Below, piece after piece: positions 8,853 through 19,748 of a stretch of 64,000 bases of DNA. The stretch is from Mycoemilia scoparia. Taxonomy: Eukaryota; Kickxellomycota; Kickxellomycetes; Kickxellales; Kickxellaceae. Made by a program: the position numbers and the translations under genes. The notes below the pieces were generated by a model. It saw nothing but the letters and a program-made list of their open reading frames with translations. It did no database searches and had not been told where the DNA came from. Location: contig JANBPU010000044.1 in NCBI GenBank assembly GCA_027575805.1, positions 1-64,000 of the forward strand, read 5' to 3'. Every line of letters begins with the position of its first letter. The first letter of the stretch is position 1.

Positions 8853-11800
8853 CTATTCAAGCGGAGGTCTGTTTAGTGGAAGTCCCTTTACTACCAACTC
8901 AATCTCTTCTCGATTCAATGTCTCATACTCCAAAAGCGCCTGAGCCAACCTATCAAGTTCTACTCGATGTTTGGTCAACAAATGTGTTGCTCTTTCTCTA
9001 GCCTCATCATTAAGCCTCTTTATCTCCTGCTCAATCTTCATCTTGCCCTCAGATGACAGCTTTGATAGCTCTTCATCGCTGTAGGCAACAACGCCGATCT
9101 CGTCACTCATACCAAACTTGGTTACCATGTTAGTAGCAACATGTGTGGCCTTTGTCAAGTCGCTTGAGGCTCCAGAAGTAACTGCTCCTTCGCCAAATAC
9201 CAAATGCTCAGCCACCCTTCCTCCCATACACACGTCAATTTGCGCCAAATATTCTGTTTTTGTAAACGAATCGCGATCAAGCTCAGGCAATTGTACTGTA
9301 ATACCAAGGGCATGTCCTCTGGGCATGATAGTGGCTTTATGAAGTGGCATGGCGCCTGGTGTATACAGTGCTACCAGAGCATGTCCACCTTCATGATAGG
9401 CAGTAAGTTTCTTGGACTCATCAGTAACAACAGCGGATCTTCTCTCAGTTCCCATTATAATCTTGTCCTTGGCGAATTCCAAATCCTTTAGACCAACTAT
9501 CGCAGCACCACTCTTGGAAGCATGAATTGCCGCCAGATTAACAAGGTTTTGTAAATCGGCTCCTGAAAACCCTGGTGTACCACGAGCGATCACAGACAAG
9601 TCAACGGATGGATGTATTAATACCTTTTTGCTATGGAGTTTGAGAATAGCAATTCGACCACGAACATCTGGCAATGGTACTTCAACAATGCGATCAAATC
9701 TTCCGGGGCGAGTAAGGGCTTTATCCAGAAGTTCGGGGAAATTGGTGGCGCCAATTACTACTACGCCTTCAGATTGGTTGAATCCATCAAGCTCTACCAG
9801 TAATTGGTTTAGGGTTTGTTTCATGTAACTTTGATCCCGTGGGTTTCGTCTTGACCCAATGGCATCGATTTCGTCTATAAATATAATTGCTGGTGCCTTT
9901 TGTCTGGCTGCAGTAAAGAGTTGGCGAATTCGACTGTTATGTAGCAAGAGAGGTTGTGTATGTCCACCGAAAAAGGCTTCGTTTTCACATCCACAGAAAT
10001 CATACACATATCCATCAAAGTCCTTGCGAACAATTTGTTCAACAACTACCAATTCTGATGATGTGAGCTTGGTTTCAAAACTGCAGCTAACAACCCATTT
10101 TCCAGATTCTTGTTCTGTTGTTGCTGATCTCTTGGCCGAAATATTGTGCATGCGACAAAGCCAGGCTACTTCAGTAGCTAGGTTTTCATCTTCAACATAA
10201 ATATCAACATGGTTATTAGCCTCCGATCCAACCTTCAAACCGTAAAGACCATTAAGATACGCCATAGTATGTGTAGCAGACAAATCCCAAATATACGAAG
10301 GAATCTTTATTCTTTGTGATGATGCATCTTTAGAAGATGTGGAAATAGCATACTCGTGGATAATTTGTAGTACTTGATCATTTGAGCACGTGATCTCAAA
10401 GATATCGCCTTCCGTGCTAGAGCGAATATCAGTTTCTGTCTTGTATCCAAATATAGCATCAAGGGCATGAACACACTCTTGAGCCAAATCTGCCGCGGTT
10501 GTAGTAAATGTGGGTGATTGTGCAAAGCAACCAAACAGGAACGAAAGTTCTGGTGTAGGCTTTATCTTCAATCCATTGGATGTTTCCAGCTCTGACAACG
10601 AATATTGATCTTTTAAAAATTCAGAAGCTGCATTTCTAGTAGCGGGAATATTGACAAGAACATCTCCTGGTTGAATATCCTTTGTCTGAATTGCAAGAAT
10701 GCCATTATTTCTTCTAATGAAGACGCTGTGATCACCAGTAGTTCTTACTATGCCACCACCATTGTAGTGAATCTCATAGATCTCATCAACCTTGTGACGA
10801 TAAACTCCCTTCACGTTCTTCCAAGCACTACACATAAACTCATGTGTGCCATCGGGACCCTCTTGATCTTTGGATGTCCGGATATATCCCAGGGTCTGTA
10901 CTCCTTCAACATGAATCACATAGTCTTTTTGACCATCAGGATAGAATTGATCAATGTATGATCCAATTTCTACAAGCTTTGGTTCTCCCGAAGACGAGTC
11001 CTTTACCAAGACTGGTGTATCGCCAGTGACTGAAGCACCAACACCAACATACATTTCATCGAATTCAGATCCACTCATGAAAAAGAATGGCACGCCTGCT
11101 TCACCAGCAACAGCTCTTGCCAATAAAGTCTTTCCGGTACCTGGCGGACCAGTCAACAAAGCACCACGGGGCAATTTACCGCCAAGCATGGTAAATTTCT
11201 GTGGGTTCTTTAAGAATTGCACCAACTCTTGTAACTCGGCTTTGGCTTCTTCACACCCTTGAACATCTGAAAAGGTATATGCCTTTTTAGAATTTTCGGG
11301 ATTGAATTCGGATGGACCTCCAGAAGCAGCTTTCATAAGCCCATCAGAACTGACATTTAGCCTGGTAAAGTAATATATAACCGCGGCATAAATCAAGACA
11401 GTCGCAATCCATCCAGTAAACCGTTTAAACCAACCACCTTGTTGTTCATGTACAGTCACATGCAAAGGATTTTCAGGTGTTCCACCACCAACACCGCCGC
11501 GGCCATTATACAAATCGGACTTGCTGGCGCTGTCATTGAAGGCCGATGATTCGGATTTATCTGTGGGTTTCGTGTTTCCAAAGATAGAACTAGCAATGGT
11601 TTTAAGAGAAGATCCTAATGAACCATCATCGTATCCTTCAGCGGACTTTACTCCTAGATCCACGCCATTCTTGGCAGCCAAACTGCGTAAAATTTCGCCA
11701 TCACCATCATTACTGCCGGTAATAGACGTGACAAGTGTAGGGCGATCTCGAAGCAGCCCAATCAATCTATAGGCAGCTCTTTCTGGGGTAACCTGGGATC

Positions 11801-12941
11801 TCATCAAAGCAATCAAATACAATTGCAGTCCATCAATATCCGTAGCATATTCATTCTGTTCAATACGCGCAACGACCAGTGGGGCCTTTGAAGCACCCAT
11901 CTCTGGTCTAAGCAGCTCGCGATAGTATGAATTTTGCAAATCTGGATCTCTAGGGTGATTATCCGCCAACGACTTTAATGAGGCGATTTTGCGCTGGTTC
12001 TGGATATCATATTGAGCAAACATTGAATTGCTATTTCTATTATCAAAACCATCTAAGGTGGTATTACGATTACTTGAAGAAGCATCATCACCAAATACAG
12101 GTGATTTCCCCATCCCAGAAAACGAACCCCACCCACGGTTAGTATTAGTCACACTTGAATATGACCTTGTCCCACAGAATCGTTTGGAATCAATGCTAGA
12201 ATTAGAATTACCGTTTCTGCTTAATAGTGGCACGCGGAAATTTTTCCCATTATTCATAGCGGTTTGACTATAATAATGAGGCATTGTGGTTGTAACATTC
12301 TTGGAATAGGCCCTGGTTTGAGGGAACAATAACTGCGTTACATTGGTCAATAGCGATGTCGAAACATGACTAGGTCCTTGTGAGCCTTCCAATTGATCGC
12401 TATAGCGATCCCAGAACAAGTCGGCGGCTTTGACAAAGTCTACGTTCTTCAGCATATCCTCTTCCTTCTGTTCTAATGCTACCATGTTTGATAGGGGAAT
12501 CAAATTGTTACGATATGCTTCGAGTATTTGTGCATCAAATATACCTCCTCCTCTTTGCTCGATATGCTCTCCGGCAACTACATTGTTGTTGCGATTGTCT
12601 TTCAAAGTATGGTCAGAATTTGACTGCATTGCAATTGAATTCGTAGCGTTAGTAGTGCAGGGGAGGCCATTGGAAGAAAGCTTATTTGGATTCTGGGTAT
12701 TTATTGGCATGTCATTGTCAAAAGCTGGCTTGATTTCCTGGCGCTGTAGCAGCACTTGCGCTTTATTATCAGCTGTGGCAGCATTTGAAACACTCTGTGA
12801 GGCAGAAGAAGTGGCATTGGTAGTTCGTTTGGAGATATAATTTGCAGCACTATTTCCCAATTCCTGTACATGGTTGAAAACAATCGATAAAGCAAGTGAG
12901 CCAACACCACTACTATTAGAAGTGGGAAGCGCCGCCTGCAT
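8853..12941 (-). CDS. YME1: Mitochondrial i-AAA protease (Yme1/FtsH type) with intein
   Basis: The precursor is 1362 aa and would be 996 aa after protein splicing. The family forms hexamers in the mitochondrial inner membrane that unfold and degrade membrane and intermembrane-space proteins using ATP and zinc. Visible parts are a long, Ser/Asn-rich N-terminal region (about residues 1-510), one membrane segment ([15 protein letters not shown]), Walker A GPPGTGKT at 598-605, pore-loop motif YVG at 631-633, and Walker B IIFIDEID with D1023 and E1024. TRPGRFDR, the zinc site HEGGH at 1183-1187, and a C-terminal helical end follow. An intein occupies residues 637-1002, between GVGA and SRIR. One membrane segment and the single-chain form favour i-AAA over m-AAA. 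It is transcribed divergently from the Mrc1-like gene with about 580 bp between them. Confidence 0.93.
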   Translation of the reverse strand: MQAALPTSNSSGVGSLALSIVFNHVQELGNSAANYISKRTTNATSSASQSVSNAATADNKAQVLLQRQEIKPAFDNDMPINTQNPNKLSSNGLPCTTNATNSIAMQSNSDHTLKDNRNNNVVAGEHIEQRGGGIFDAQILEAYRNNLIPLSNMVALEQKEEDMLKNVDFVKAADLFWDRYSDQLEGSQGPSHVSTSLLTNVTQLLFPQTRAYSKNVTTTMPHYYSQTAMNNGKNFRVPLLSRNGNSNSSIDSKRFCGTRSYSSVTNTNRGWGSFSGMGKSPVFGDDASSSNRNTTLDGFDNRNSNSMFAQYDIQNQRKIASLKSLADNHPRDPDLQNSYYRELLRPEMGASKAPLVVARIEQNEYATDIDGLQLYLIALMRSQVTPERAAYRLIGLLRDRPTLVTSITGSNDGDGEILRSLAAKNGVDLGVKSAEGYDDGSLGSSLKTIASSIFGNTKPTDKSESSAFNDSASKSDLYNGRGGVGGGTPENPLHVTVHEQQGGWFKRFTGWIATVLIYAAVIYYFTRLNVSSDGLMKAASGGPSEFNPENSKKAYTFSDVQGCEEAKAELQELVQFLKNPQKFTMLGGKLPRGALLTGPPGTGKTLLARAVAGEAGVPFFFMSGSEFDEMYVGVGASVTGDTPVLVKDSSSGEPKLVEIGSYIDQFYPDGQKDYVIHVEGVQTLGYIRTSKDQEGPDGTHEFMCSAWKNVKGVYRHKVDEIYEIHYNGGGIVRTTGDHSVFIRRNNGILAIQTKDIQPGDVLVNIPATRNAASEFLKDQYSLSELETSNGLKIKPTPELSFLFGCFAQSPTFTTTAADLAQECVHALDAIFGYKTETDIRSSTEGDIFEITCSNDQVLQIIHEYAISTSSKDASSQRIKIPSYIWDLSATHTMAYLNGLYGLKVGSEANNHVDIYVEDENLATEVAWLCRMHNISAKRSATTEQESGKWVVSCSFETKLTSSELVVVEQIVRKDFDGYVYDFCGCENEAFFGGHTQPLLLHNSRIRQLFTAARQKAPAIIFIDEIDAIGSRRNPRDQSYMKQTLNQLLVELDGFNQSEGVVVIGATNFPELLDKALTRPGRFDRIVEVPLPDVRGRIAILKLHSKKVLIHPSVDLSVIARGTPGFSGADLQNLVNLAAIHASKSGAAIVGLKDLEFAKDKIIMGTERRSAVVTDESKKLTAYHEGGHALVALYTPGAMPLHKATIMPRGHALGITVQLPELDRDSFTKTEYLAQIDVCMGGRVAEHLVFGEGAVTSGASSDLTKATHVATNMVTKFGMSDEIGVVAYSDEELSKLSSEGKMKIEQEIKRLNDEARERATHLLTKHRVELDRLAQALLEYETLNREEIELVVKGLPLNRPPLE
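9936..11033 (-). mobile_element. Intein in the YME1 AAA domain
   Basis: This in-frame insert of 366 codons (precursor residues 637-1002) interrupts the FtsH-family motif GVGASRIRQLF between Ala and Ser. Splicing blocks are visible: block A is [10 protein letters not shown], with Ser as residue 1; block B is [10 protein letters not shown], with the TxxH pattern; the C-terminal block is VYDFCG followed by LLLHN, with the usual His-Asn pair; the next extein residue is Ser. These are the residues needed for class 1 protein splicing. The middle holds two weak LAGLIDADG-like helices ([10 protein letters not shown] and [14 protein letters not shown]) that lack the catalytic acidic residue, so the homing endonuclease is probably inactive. 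The frame has no stop, so the host protein depends on splicing at the protein level. Confidence 0.93.
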
Positions 12942-13519
12942 GCTGTAGAACTAAAGATAAAGTGTTGACTACTTTATTGTTAAAGGCAAAAAGGGTTGAT
13001 AAAACAGGAATTTGATAGAGCAACAAGAAAGCAAGAGTAAGAAGGAAGGTAGGGATAGAGGCAATCAAAGGCCATATGACTTCAGAATAACTGGATACGT
13101 AACCTTGCAAAAGTCAAACATATTGTGCTGATTCTTTTTTGTTTCTGGCCTCCTGCAGACAAAATAGCAGAGCATTTATTCCACTTTGTATTCACCCGCA
13201 GTCAGTCGTGGTTATTATGAGTCGTTAGTATAAGAATCTTACACCAAGCAAAAACTCCGCTGACTGTAATGCTAAGTGTGTGTATAAGAGTCAACACCAA
13301 TCTTGATTTAATATTTTTTGAGTCTAAGACAAGCTTCACTCTGAATCAGATCAAATTGCCCAGAGGCGGTTGTTTGGCGTCTATTTTGCAAGCACGCTTC
13401 CTCTTTATGTCAAACACAACAGTTTTATTGACACTACTAGCTTGGCTTAGCACACGTCTTTACTTTCCCTTATATTTTTACATAAATATATACACATACA
13501 TTTTACGCATATATTTCTA
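12942..13519. promoter_or_regulatory. Divergent YME1 / Mrc1-like promoter region
   Basis: This stretch of about 580 bp separates two divergent start codons and must hold both promoters. I see no defined operator or known motif. Short open frames within it lack features of real proteins. Confidence 0.5.
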
Positions 13520-16500
13520 ATGGCCACAGAGCATGAAGAAACAAAGACAGCACCGCGTGCTGGTAGTCCTGAAATCTCTATAGGAAATATAATGGGGATT
13601 GAAGAACTAGGAGTCGAATATACAGAACCCCAGTCACCAACTAATAGCGACACTGACTTGGACGAAACTGAGGATGAAACCACACAAATCAAACATGAAG
13701 AGTCAAACCCAACAGTTCGCGAAGCGTCTCCAGATCTACTAAAAAGCATCGCTATAAAGCATGAAACCATGAAAAGCGGCGGTTATGACAGCGACGACAG
13801 TAGTAATGATAGTAGTAATAGCAGCAGCAGCAGCGAAGGTGAAGATGATGGCTCGAATGAGGCTAAAGACGACCATTCTCCATCAAAAAGAGAAAAGAAG
13901 AAACCAAGAAAGACCAAAGATCGTAAGGCAGCCAAGAAGGCAATGCTAGAAATACACCAGGAAGCCGAAAGGTTAGCGAGAAGCATTCCAGTTGAAGCAC
14001 CCAAAGAAACTACTAACACATTAACCATAGAGTCATTTATAGAAAAATACAATGCAAGAAATAAATCAAACAATAACAATAACTCAACTAACAGCAAAGG
14101 CTCAAATAATTCTGAGGATTCACCAGCCAACCCAGCAGACAAAATCAAAACACTGACCAAGAACAAGCCCGTATCCAAGTTCAATTACCATGCTTCCGAT
14201 GACGACGAGGACTATGAGGTGGAAATCATTGAACCCAAACATCTGACTCCAAAATCAATGAAGATTATGAGCCCACAATCAAAAGCCAATAAAGCACATA
14301 CACCATTGGAAGCATTCCTAAAGGCAGGTACTCAGCATTTCTCGAAAATAAATACTGCTCTATCACCTAAGCAACTTCGATCCGTTCGAGGTGTTGGTGC
14401 TTTAAAGGAACTTAATAGAGCATTGCTTGATACTGTTCACTCAAAGACCATCAGTTCTAATCAACAACAAAAACTAAGCCAGAGAGCACATGTCAATGAG
14501 CCGCTTGGTACCGAGTTTAAAGATGACCTGATAGCTCAGTCTGAGATATCAAGACAGCTTGACGAACACGCAAACATTAATAATGATACCAAAAATATAG
14601 AAAATGAAGACAGCAAAGATAGCTCCAGTGATGAAGACGATGAAGATGAATATACAAACGCTATCAATAGTTCCACAAAGAAACGAGCAAATAATACGAG
14701 CGGTAAATCTAGACTAGTAATTGACGACGAAGATGATGATGAAGGTGGCAATTATAAACCAATTGAGCCAAAGAAAACTAAAGAGGAAAAGGAAAAGGAA
14801 AATGTGGATTTTTTGGCCAAATTTGGAATGTCAGCAAAGTCCAAGAAGAAAAAGCCGGAAACAATAGGAGATAATAATGAACAAGCTGGAGCTCCAAGTC
14901 TTAAACAAGACTCTCCTTCACCTTTGACGTCTTTGCATAATGCACCTTCTGAAACACAAGAAAGTTTGGACGTGATGTTCCCAAAACTTGGCAACTCAAA
15001 TAATAATGATGGTTTTGGTGATATCAATACTCAAGATTCGTTGCTTTTAACACCAACTACACCTCTAATTCCAAGGCCAAAATCCGCTGCCAATAATATA
15101 GAATCAGATACCCAACCCACACAACTACTTACTGATGATAACAATGGGAATGTCATTGCAACTCAAGATACACAAATAATGACTTTGCCTACTCAGCTTG
15201 ATAGTTCAGAAGATATTGACAATGGGCAAGGCGAAAACAACTTTAAAGCATTACCAACACCAGTTCGCAAAGCTTTACAAAAAGGGCAACAAATACAGCA
15301 GATAATGCCAATTGATGCTGATACTGATAAAGATGCTGATATCAAGCCCAATGATAGCGATGATAATGGTCATAAAGATGAAGACAATTTGATTTCACCT
15401 CCTAAAAGAGATTTGAAGCGGCTAAGACGATATGGAAAACAGACGGAACCCCCAGATGTGGACAATGTTCACGAAGCAAACTCAGGCCACGATGAACCCG
15501 ATTTGCAATCATACCCTCTTGCTAAATTACAGGAAACCACAAAGAAGAAAAAGAAAAAATACAAGTCTGAATTTGTAGAATCCGAAGCCGAAGAAGATAG
15601 CGAAGACGATGAAGCAAAACTAGAAGCTGAAAGGAACCGAAAAATGGCATTCAAGATGTTTAGTTGGCTCAAGCCAAGCCAAGACCAAGAGCAGCAAGCA
15701 AAAAATTCAGAAGACGAAGATGAAGATGAGCAACAATATGACACCGAAGAAGAGGAACAGCAATTGATGAATGATCCATTAATTGACAACAATGTCGAAG
15801 AAAACAGTGATGATGAACAGGCAATTCGCGAATTGCATCGAAAGCGTGCCCATGAAGAGGATGAAAAGCTTACTCGCAACATTATACATGACTTGACAAC
15901 TGGATCTCTTCTAAACAGCCACAAGAGATATAAAACCGGGTCCGCTCTAGATGATGACGAGGAGGATTTCAATGATAGACAGACTAGAGCTGAAAGAATG
16001 GAAGCACGTAGATTACAGCGAAAGAAAATGCAAAGACAAGAAATTCACGATCGGAATTTGGCTAGAATTGCCCAAAATCCAGAAACTTCGGCATTTGCAC
16101 AAGCAGCCCTTTATAGAACCGACTCTAATTCCGAATCTATCCACGCAGGAGGATCTGTAAGTGGATATAGTTCAGATGAAATCGGTGGTGATGAGTTTAC
16201 CAAAAAATCAGCAGCGGCATGGGGTGATGAAATCGTTGAAGATCACGATATTCTAAATGCAGTGAGGGCATTGACTGAAAGGCACAACTCATACACTTCA
16301 ACAACCTCCAGTACCACTGGAAGAAACCAGTCTGACAGTGAGGATGGAAATGAATCATCAGGTAATGGCTATATACCATATAAAACTAAGCCTGGGAAAT
16401 CACTATCTAGATCCGGTACATATCAGCGACCTCCCCAAATCCCATCAAAGAAATTTTCCTCTACTACTGCAACTACTCTGTTCCAAAGCGATGATGATGA

Positions 16501-16915
16501 TGATGATGATAACGAGCGTAGAGGTGGCAATGAATATGAAGATGATGATGGTATGGATGTAGACCTAGAAAACCGAAGGTCAAACAATACTACAATGCCT
16601 TCTTTAATATCATCATCTTCGATATCATCTGATTTCATCACACCACCATTCAAGGTTGTTAGTATAAAGCGCAACAATAACATCCCAATCCGTAAACCTG
16701 GATCGATCATTACAGCCTCAATGAATAAATTCCAAAACTTGATTTCCAAAAACTCCGATAATCATGTCTCTTCATCTTCAAGATCAAATAGTAGCAATAA
16801 ATCTGGCGGTGGAGGTCATGCCAAATCTTCAAATAAAGTTACTTCATCTCACAATACACATAGGTCTAAAACTCTAGCCGGTAATTTTACCAAAACAACA
16901 ACTCCGACCTCATAA
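13520..16915 (+). CDS. MRC1: Mrc1/claspin-like replication checkpoint mediator
   Basis: This 1131-aa, highly charged and mostly disordered nuclear-type protein is probably the fungal Mrc1. In this family the protein travels with the replication fork, links the helicase to the leading-strand polymerase, and activates the Rad53/Cds1 kinase. The middle contains a cluster of SQ/TQ sites (for example TQPTQLLT, ATQDTQIMTLPTQ), the expected targets of Mec1/ATR. A conserved-looking block around residues 765-870 (NSDDEQAIRELHRKRAHEED and QTRAERMEARRLQRKKM) resembles the Mrc1-like domain. Many acidic runs and Lys-rich nuclear-localisation candidates are present. No intron is seen. A different acidic nuclear protein cannot be fully excluded without a search. 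Confidence 0.72.
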   Translation: MATEHEETKTAPRAGSPEISIGNIMGIEELGVEYTEPQSPTNSDTDLDETEDETTQIKHEESNPTVREASPDLLKSIAIKHETMKSGGYDSDDSSNDSSNSSSSSEGEDDGSNEAKDDHSPSKREKKKPRKTKDRKAAKKAMLEIHQEAERLARSIPVEAPKETTNTLTIESFIEKYNARNKSNNNNNSTNSKGSNNSEDSPANPADKIKTLTKNKPVSKFNYHASDDDEDYEVEIIEPKHLTPKSMKIMSPQSKANKAHTPLEAFLKAGTQHFSKINTALSPKQLRSVRGVGALKELNRALLDTVHSKTISSNQQQKLSQRAHVNEPLGTEFKDDLIAQSEISRQLDEHANINNDTKNIENEDSKDSSSDEDDEDEYTNAINSSTKKRANNTSGKSRLVIDDEDDDEGGNYKPIEPKKTKEEKEKENVDFLAKFGMSAKSKKKKPETIGDNNEQAGAPSLKQDSPSPLTSLHNAPSETQESLDVMFPKLGNSNNNDGFGDINTQDSLLLTPTTPLIPRPKSAANNIESDTQPTQLLTDDNNGNVIATQDTQIMTLPTQLDSSEDIDNGQGENNFKALPTPVRKALQKGQQIQQIMPIDADTDKDADIKPNDSDDNGHKDEDNLISPPKRDLKRLRRYGKQTEPPDVDNVHEANSGHDEPDLQSYPLAKLQETTKKKKKKYKSEFVESEAEEDSEDDEAKLEAERNRKMAFKMFSWLKPSQDQEQQAKNSEDEDEDEQQYDTEEEEQQLMNDPLIDNNVEENSDDEQAIRELHRKRAHEEDEKLTRNIIHDLTTGSLLNSHKRYKTGSALDDDEEDFNDRQTRAERMEARRLQRKKMQRQEIHDRNLARIAQNPETSAFAQAALYRTDSNSESIHAGGSVSGYSSDEIGGDEFTKKSAAAWGDEIVEDHDILNAVRALTERHNSYTSTTSSTTGRNQSDSEDGNESSGNGYIPYKTKPGKSLSRSGTYQRPPQIPSKKFSSTTATTLFQSDDDDDDDNERRGGNEYEDDDGMDVDLENRRSNNTTMPSLISSSSISSDFITPPFKVVSIKRNNNIPIRKPGSIITASMNKFQNLISKNSDNHVSSSSRSNSSNKSGGGGHAKSSNKVTSSHNTHRSKTLAGNFTKTTTPTS

Positions 16916-17630
16916 ACTACTTTATGTTATTTTAACTTCTATTTCATTATTATATAAATATTGGAATCATTTTACATCCATCATATATGTGTGTGTGTGT
17001 GTTTATGTAATACTATTATTGAGTTTTCGTTCTTTTTTAGCGAAATAATTTTCGAGTCTTCAAATGTTTATTTTATTTCAAACTTGCAAGCTATTTTTAT
17101 TAAAATGGAAATTTGAATCTTGACCTTATTATTTATATGAACGGCGTATAATCGTTTGCTTTATCAACATCGTGTGGTGAAGCTTTACTAACGATAAGGT
17201 ATGAAAAAAGACAGAAACAGATCCTAAGGTTTAGGACTACTCATGAGCCAATTATTGTTCAACTCCTGAGGACCTATTTTTGTCCAAGGCCTTTTGAACT
17301 TAAACAATCTTCTATACACATAAATTACAAGATGAGCCTCTATCCACTTTTTGTTGCATACAATACAGGATCTTTCATAACTACCTTGTGGGTATCGAAA
17401 AAAATATAGGGTGCCCTCACCATAGCAATACAACACGCTGGTGAAGCTGTGTAAAGATAACCAAATGCAACATATATTAATATAGATATGGCATTTTATA
17501 GCAGCTTTCCTTTGGCCATGATCAAGATATTGTAAATGATATTATAATGTTAGTTTAATTATTATAATTGATCTTTTTTAAATTGGATAAATATAACTGA
17601 AAAAAGCGATTAAACAAAAAGTAACTAGTT
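16916..17630. other. Intergenic, 3' flanks
   Basis: Contains a GT run near 16987-17001 and, from about 17530, the 3' flank of secreted paralogue 3 (ATTGTAAATGATATTATAATG). Copies 2 and 4 carry a family A element directly beside this flank, but here none is present. No gene is supported. Confidence 0.5.
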
Positions 17631-18296
17631 TTAACAATAGCTGTCATCCGTAGTCACATCGACAATATTAAATTCCTTGTTGAGTTTAACAGGACGCAAA
17701 TCGAAATTCTTATTAACATTCCATCTTTTGTGTATACATCTTTGGCTATATGGGTTATCAATTCCAGAATCAACTATATGAATTTTTGCGTTTGCATCTA
17801 AATCGACCTTGACATCAGCTTTCACATGGCCACCATCATCTCCAGTATCTCCAGTATCTCCAGGATTGATTGTATATATTGGTGTCTCTTCGTAGTTGGA
17901 AGAGATGGTGACCTTCAAAAGATTTTTACAATCTTTGGGATGGCGTACATTTAGATCTATTTCACACGTCTTCTGCTGATCCTTCCCTTTTGGAATCTCG
18001 CAGTCATATATTCTTTTTTGCTTCCCATTAAACCATCTTACAAGGAAATGATACCTGGCTGTCGTGTTAGCAGAGAATGTAGGCTCTTCTCCACAGACGT
18101 CTCCACTGGTGTGACCGAGTACTTGCAAAGTGGTTGTTATATCAATAAGACGTGGAACAATGATACTTGGTAGTCCAACCTCGTGAATGATCTTGCTTTT
18201 GACTTGATAGCTTTCGCTGGTTTCGGCACTTGCGAGTGTGGATGAGAGATATAGAAGAGCAACAGCGGTAGTGGATGACAGACCAAAGAGCTTCAT
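17631..18296 (-). CDS. Secreted six-cysteine protein, paralogue 3
   Basis: This 221-aa member is the most diverged of the four. It keeps the signal peptide, the NTT glycosylation site and six cysteines, but has an extended acidic Gly-Asp segment (GDTGDTGDDGGHVKADVK) near residue 147, where the others have GATGENGGHVKADVK. The C-terminus ends in DDSYC. Function is unknown. It lies convergent to the Mrc1-like gene, and its upstream flank is the best preserved copy of the duplicated segment. Confidence 0.85.
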   Translation of the reverse strand: MKLFGLSSTTAVALLYLSSTLASAETSESYQVKSKIIHEVGLPSIIVPRLIDITTTLQVLGHTSGDVCGEEPTFSANTTARYHFLVRWFNGKQKRIYDCEIPKGKDQQKTCEIDLNVRHPKDCKNLLKVTISSNYEETPIYTINPGDTGDTGDDGGHVKADVKVDLDANAKIHIVDSGIDNPYSQRCIHKRWNVNKNFDLRPVKLNKEFNIVDVTTDDSYC

Positions 18297-19340
18297 TGTG
18301 ACAAAGTGGGGCTACGAACAGCAATGAGTTAATCAAATAGATAGCAATAATAGAAATAGAAATAGAAATAGTAATAGAGAAAATATATTGCTATGACATC
18401 GGCCTTTAGATGTCTGGGAATACGGGCTTTTATAAACACAAATACATCTCATGGAAGCCAACCTCCTGCTGAAGCAAGGCTTGGTTAGCTATGATGTTGT
18501 TGAAAACACATCCTTATTGTGCTCTGCATCGACTGTGAGTTTTGTTGTAGGCGCCTTTTTCCCTCTCTTCTCTATTCTCCTGTTCATTTTACCAAATTGG
18601 GGACTGATTTTCGCAACTGGTGTTGCCAATGATATGAACTATTATTCTTAAACATTATTTCACTGATATATGTTTTATTGTAACTTTTGGCATTGAAAAC
18701 ACAATCATTCCAAGCCACAATTCCCATTCAGCCATTTTGCTTTGTAACTTTTCACACAAGATATTGAATCGAAATTGGCTTGGCAAAATCTTAGTAATTG
18801 TTTTGCTGCTGCAGCCACCTGCTGTGGAAACGTATAACAGCATCTCTCAGGCAAAGCTGATGAGCTCCAGCAACACATATATCCTACTTTTAAGGGATTT
18901 TGTGTTTATGAATGTTTTTTGTTTTCTATTATTGTCAATGGTGTGGGAAATGGAATGGTCAAGTAAATGCCACATTTGAGCATTAATGTCCAAATTAAAA
19001 GCACTTGAGACGAGGAAGTTCAAAGACATTTTATTTTCATGGGAGATGGACACACATTGCTTATACGAATCTTGAAAAGAAGCCCTACCTGAAAAACATA
19101 CTAACATTTGTTACTATCATAACATTATAAAAACTCCCTACCAAGCACTAAATGGCTGGTGGCTTGCTGATATTGAGTAGCTGGATATACTGCCCAATGT
19201 GTCCCTCTATGGCCATAGCAGCATCCAACACATAAATGATTTATTTATGTGTCGAAATACGAATCAAGGTTTGGAAATATCAAACCACATTTCCCCATAC
19301 ACAAACTGAATAATCCGGGAATTTAAAGTTTCAAAGAAAT
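18297..19340 (-). repeat. Duplicated upstream segment of paralogue 3
   Basis: Same segment as 7313-8355, starting with promoter and repeat leader and ending near CTGAATAATCCGGGAATTTAA. Identity is high over most of its length although no protein-coding frame is conserved, which fits a fairly recent segmental duplication. Confidence 0.75.
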
Positions 19341-19468
19341 GTATATGAAAGAATAAAGAATATGTTTAGAGCAATGCTAAACAGAATCATGTGGACCATA
19401 GTATGTTAATGAAGCCTCTTTTACATTTTCTTGTGGACATGTGGGGATTGTAAATACAGTTAGATTAC

Positions 19469-19590
19469 ATATGGCATTAAGCAAAAATCAGTCCCAAAGA
19501 GCTGCACATGAATTGGCACATAATTGGGCCAAAATCCGAGAACCCATCTCTGTTTACCATTCATTTGATCTCTAGCAAAATCTTACTAAA
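19469..19590 (+). repeat. Family C short repeat, copy C1
   Basis: Contains ATTGGGCCAAAATCCGAGAACCCATC and TTTACCATTCATTTGATC, matching the copies at 31203 and 46569. It begins with the ATATGG end typical of the family and lacks a clear right end. Non-coding. Confidence 0.55.
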
Positions 19591-19748
19591 TACATTGAGA
19601 TAAAGGCTATAAAGGGCTATAATCAAAACATATATATTTATTTCAATCAAAAACATCTCTTATTCATCTCCAACAACAATTAATCAGCTGATCAAACTTC
19701 TACTTCTACTACCACCACTGAAAAGAATAACTCTGAAAATTCCTGGAG

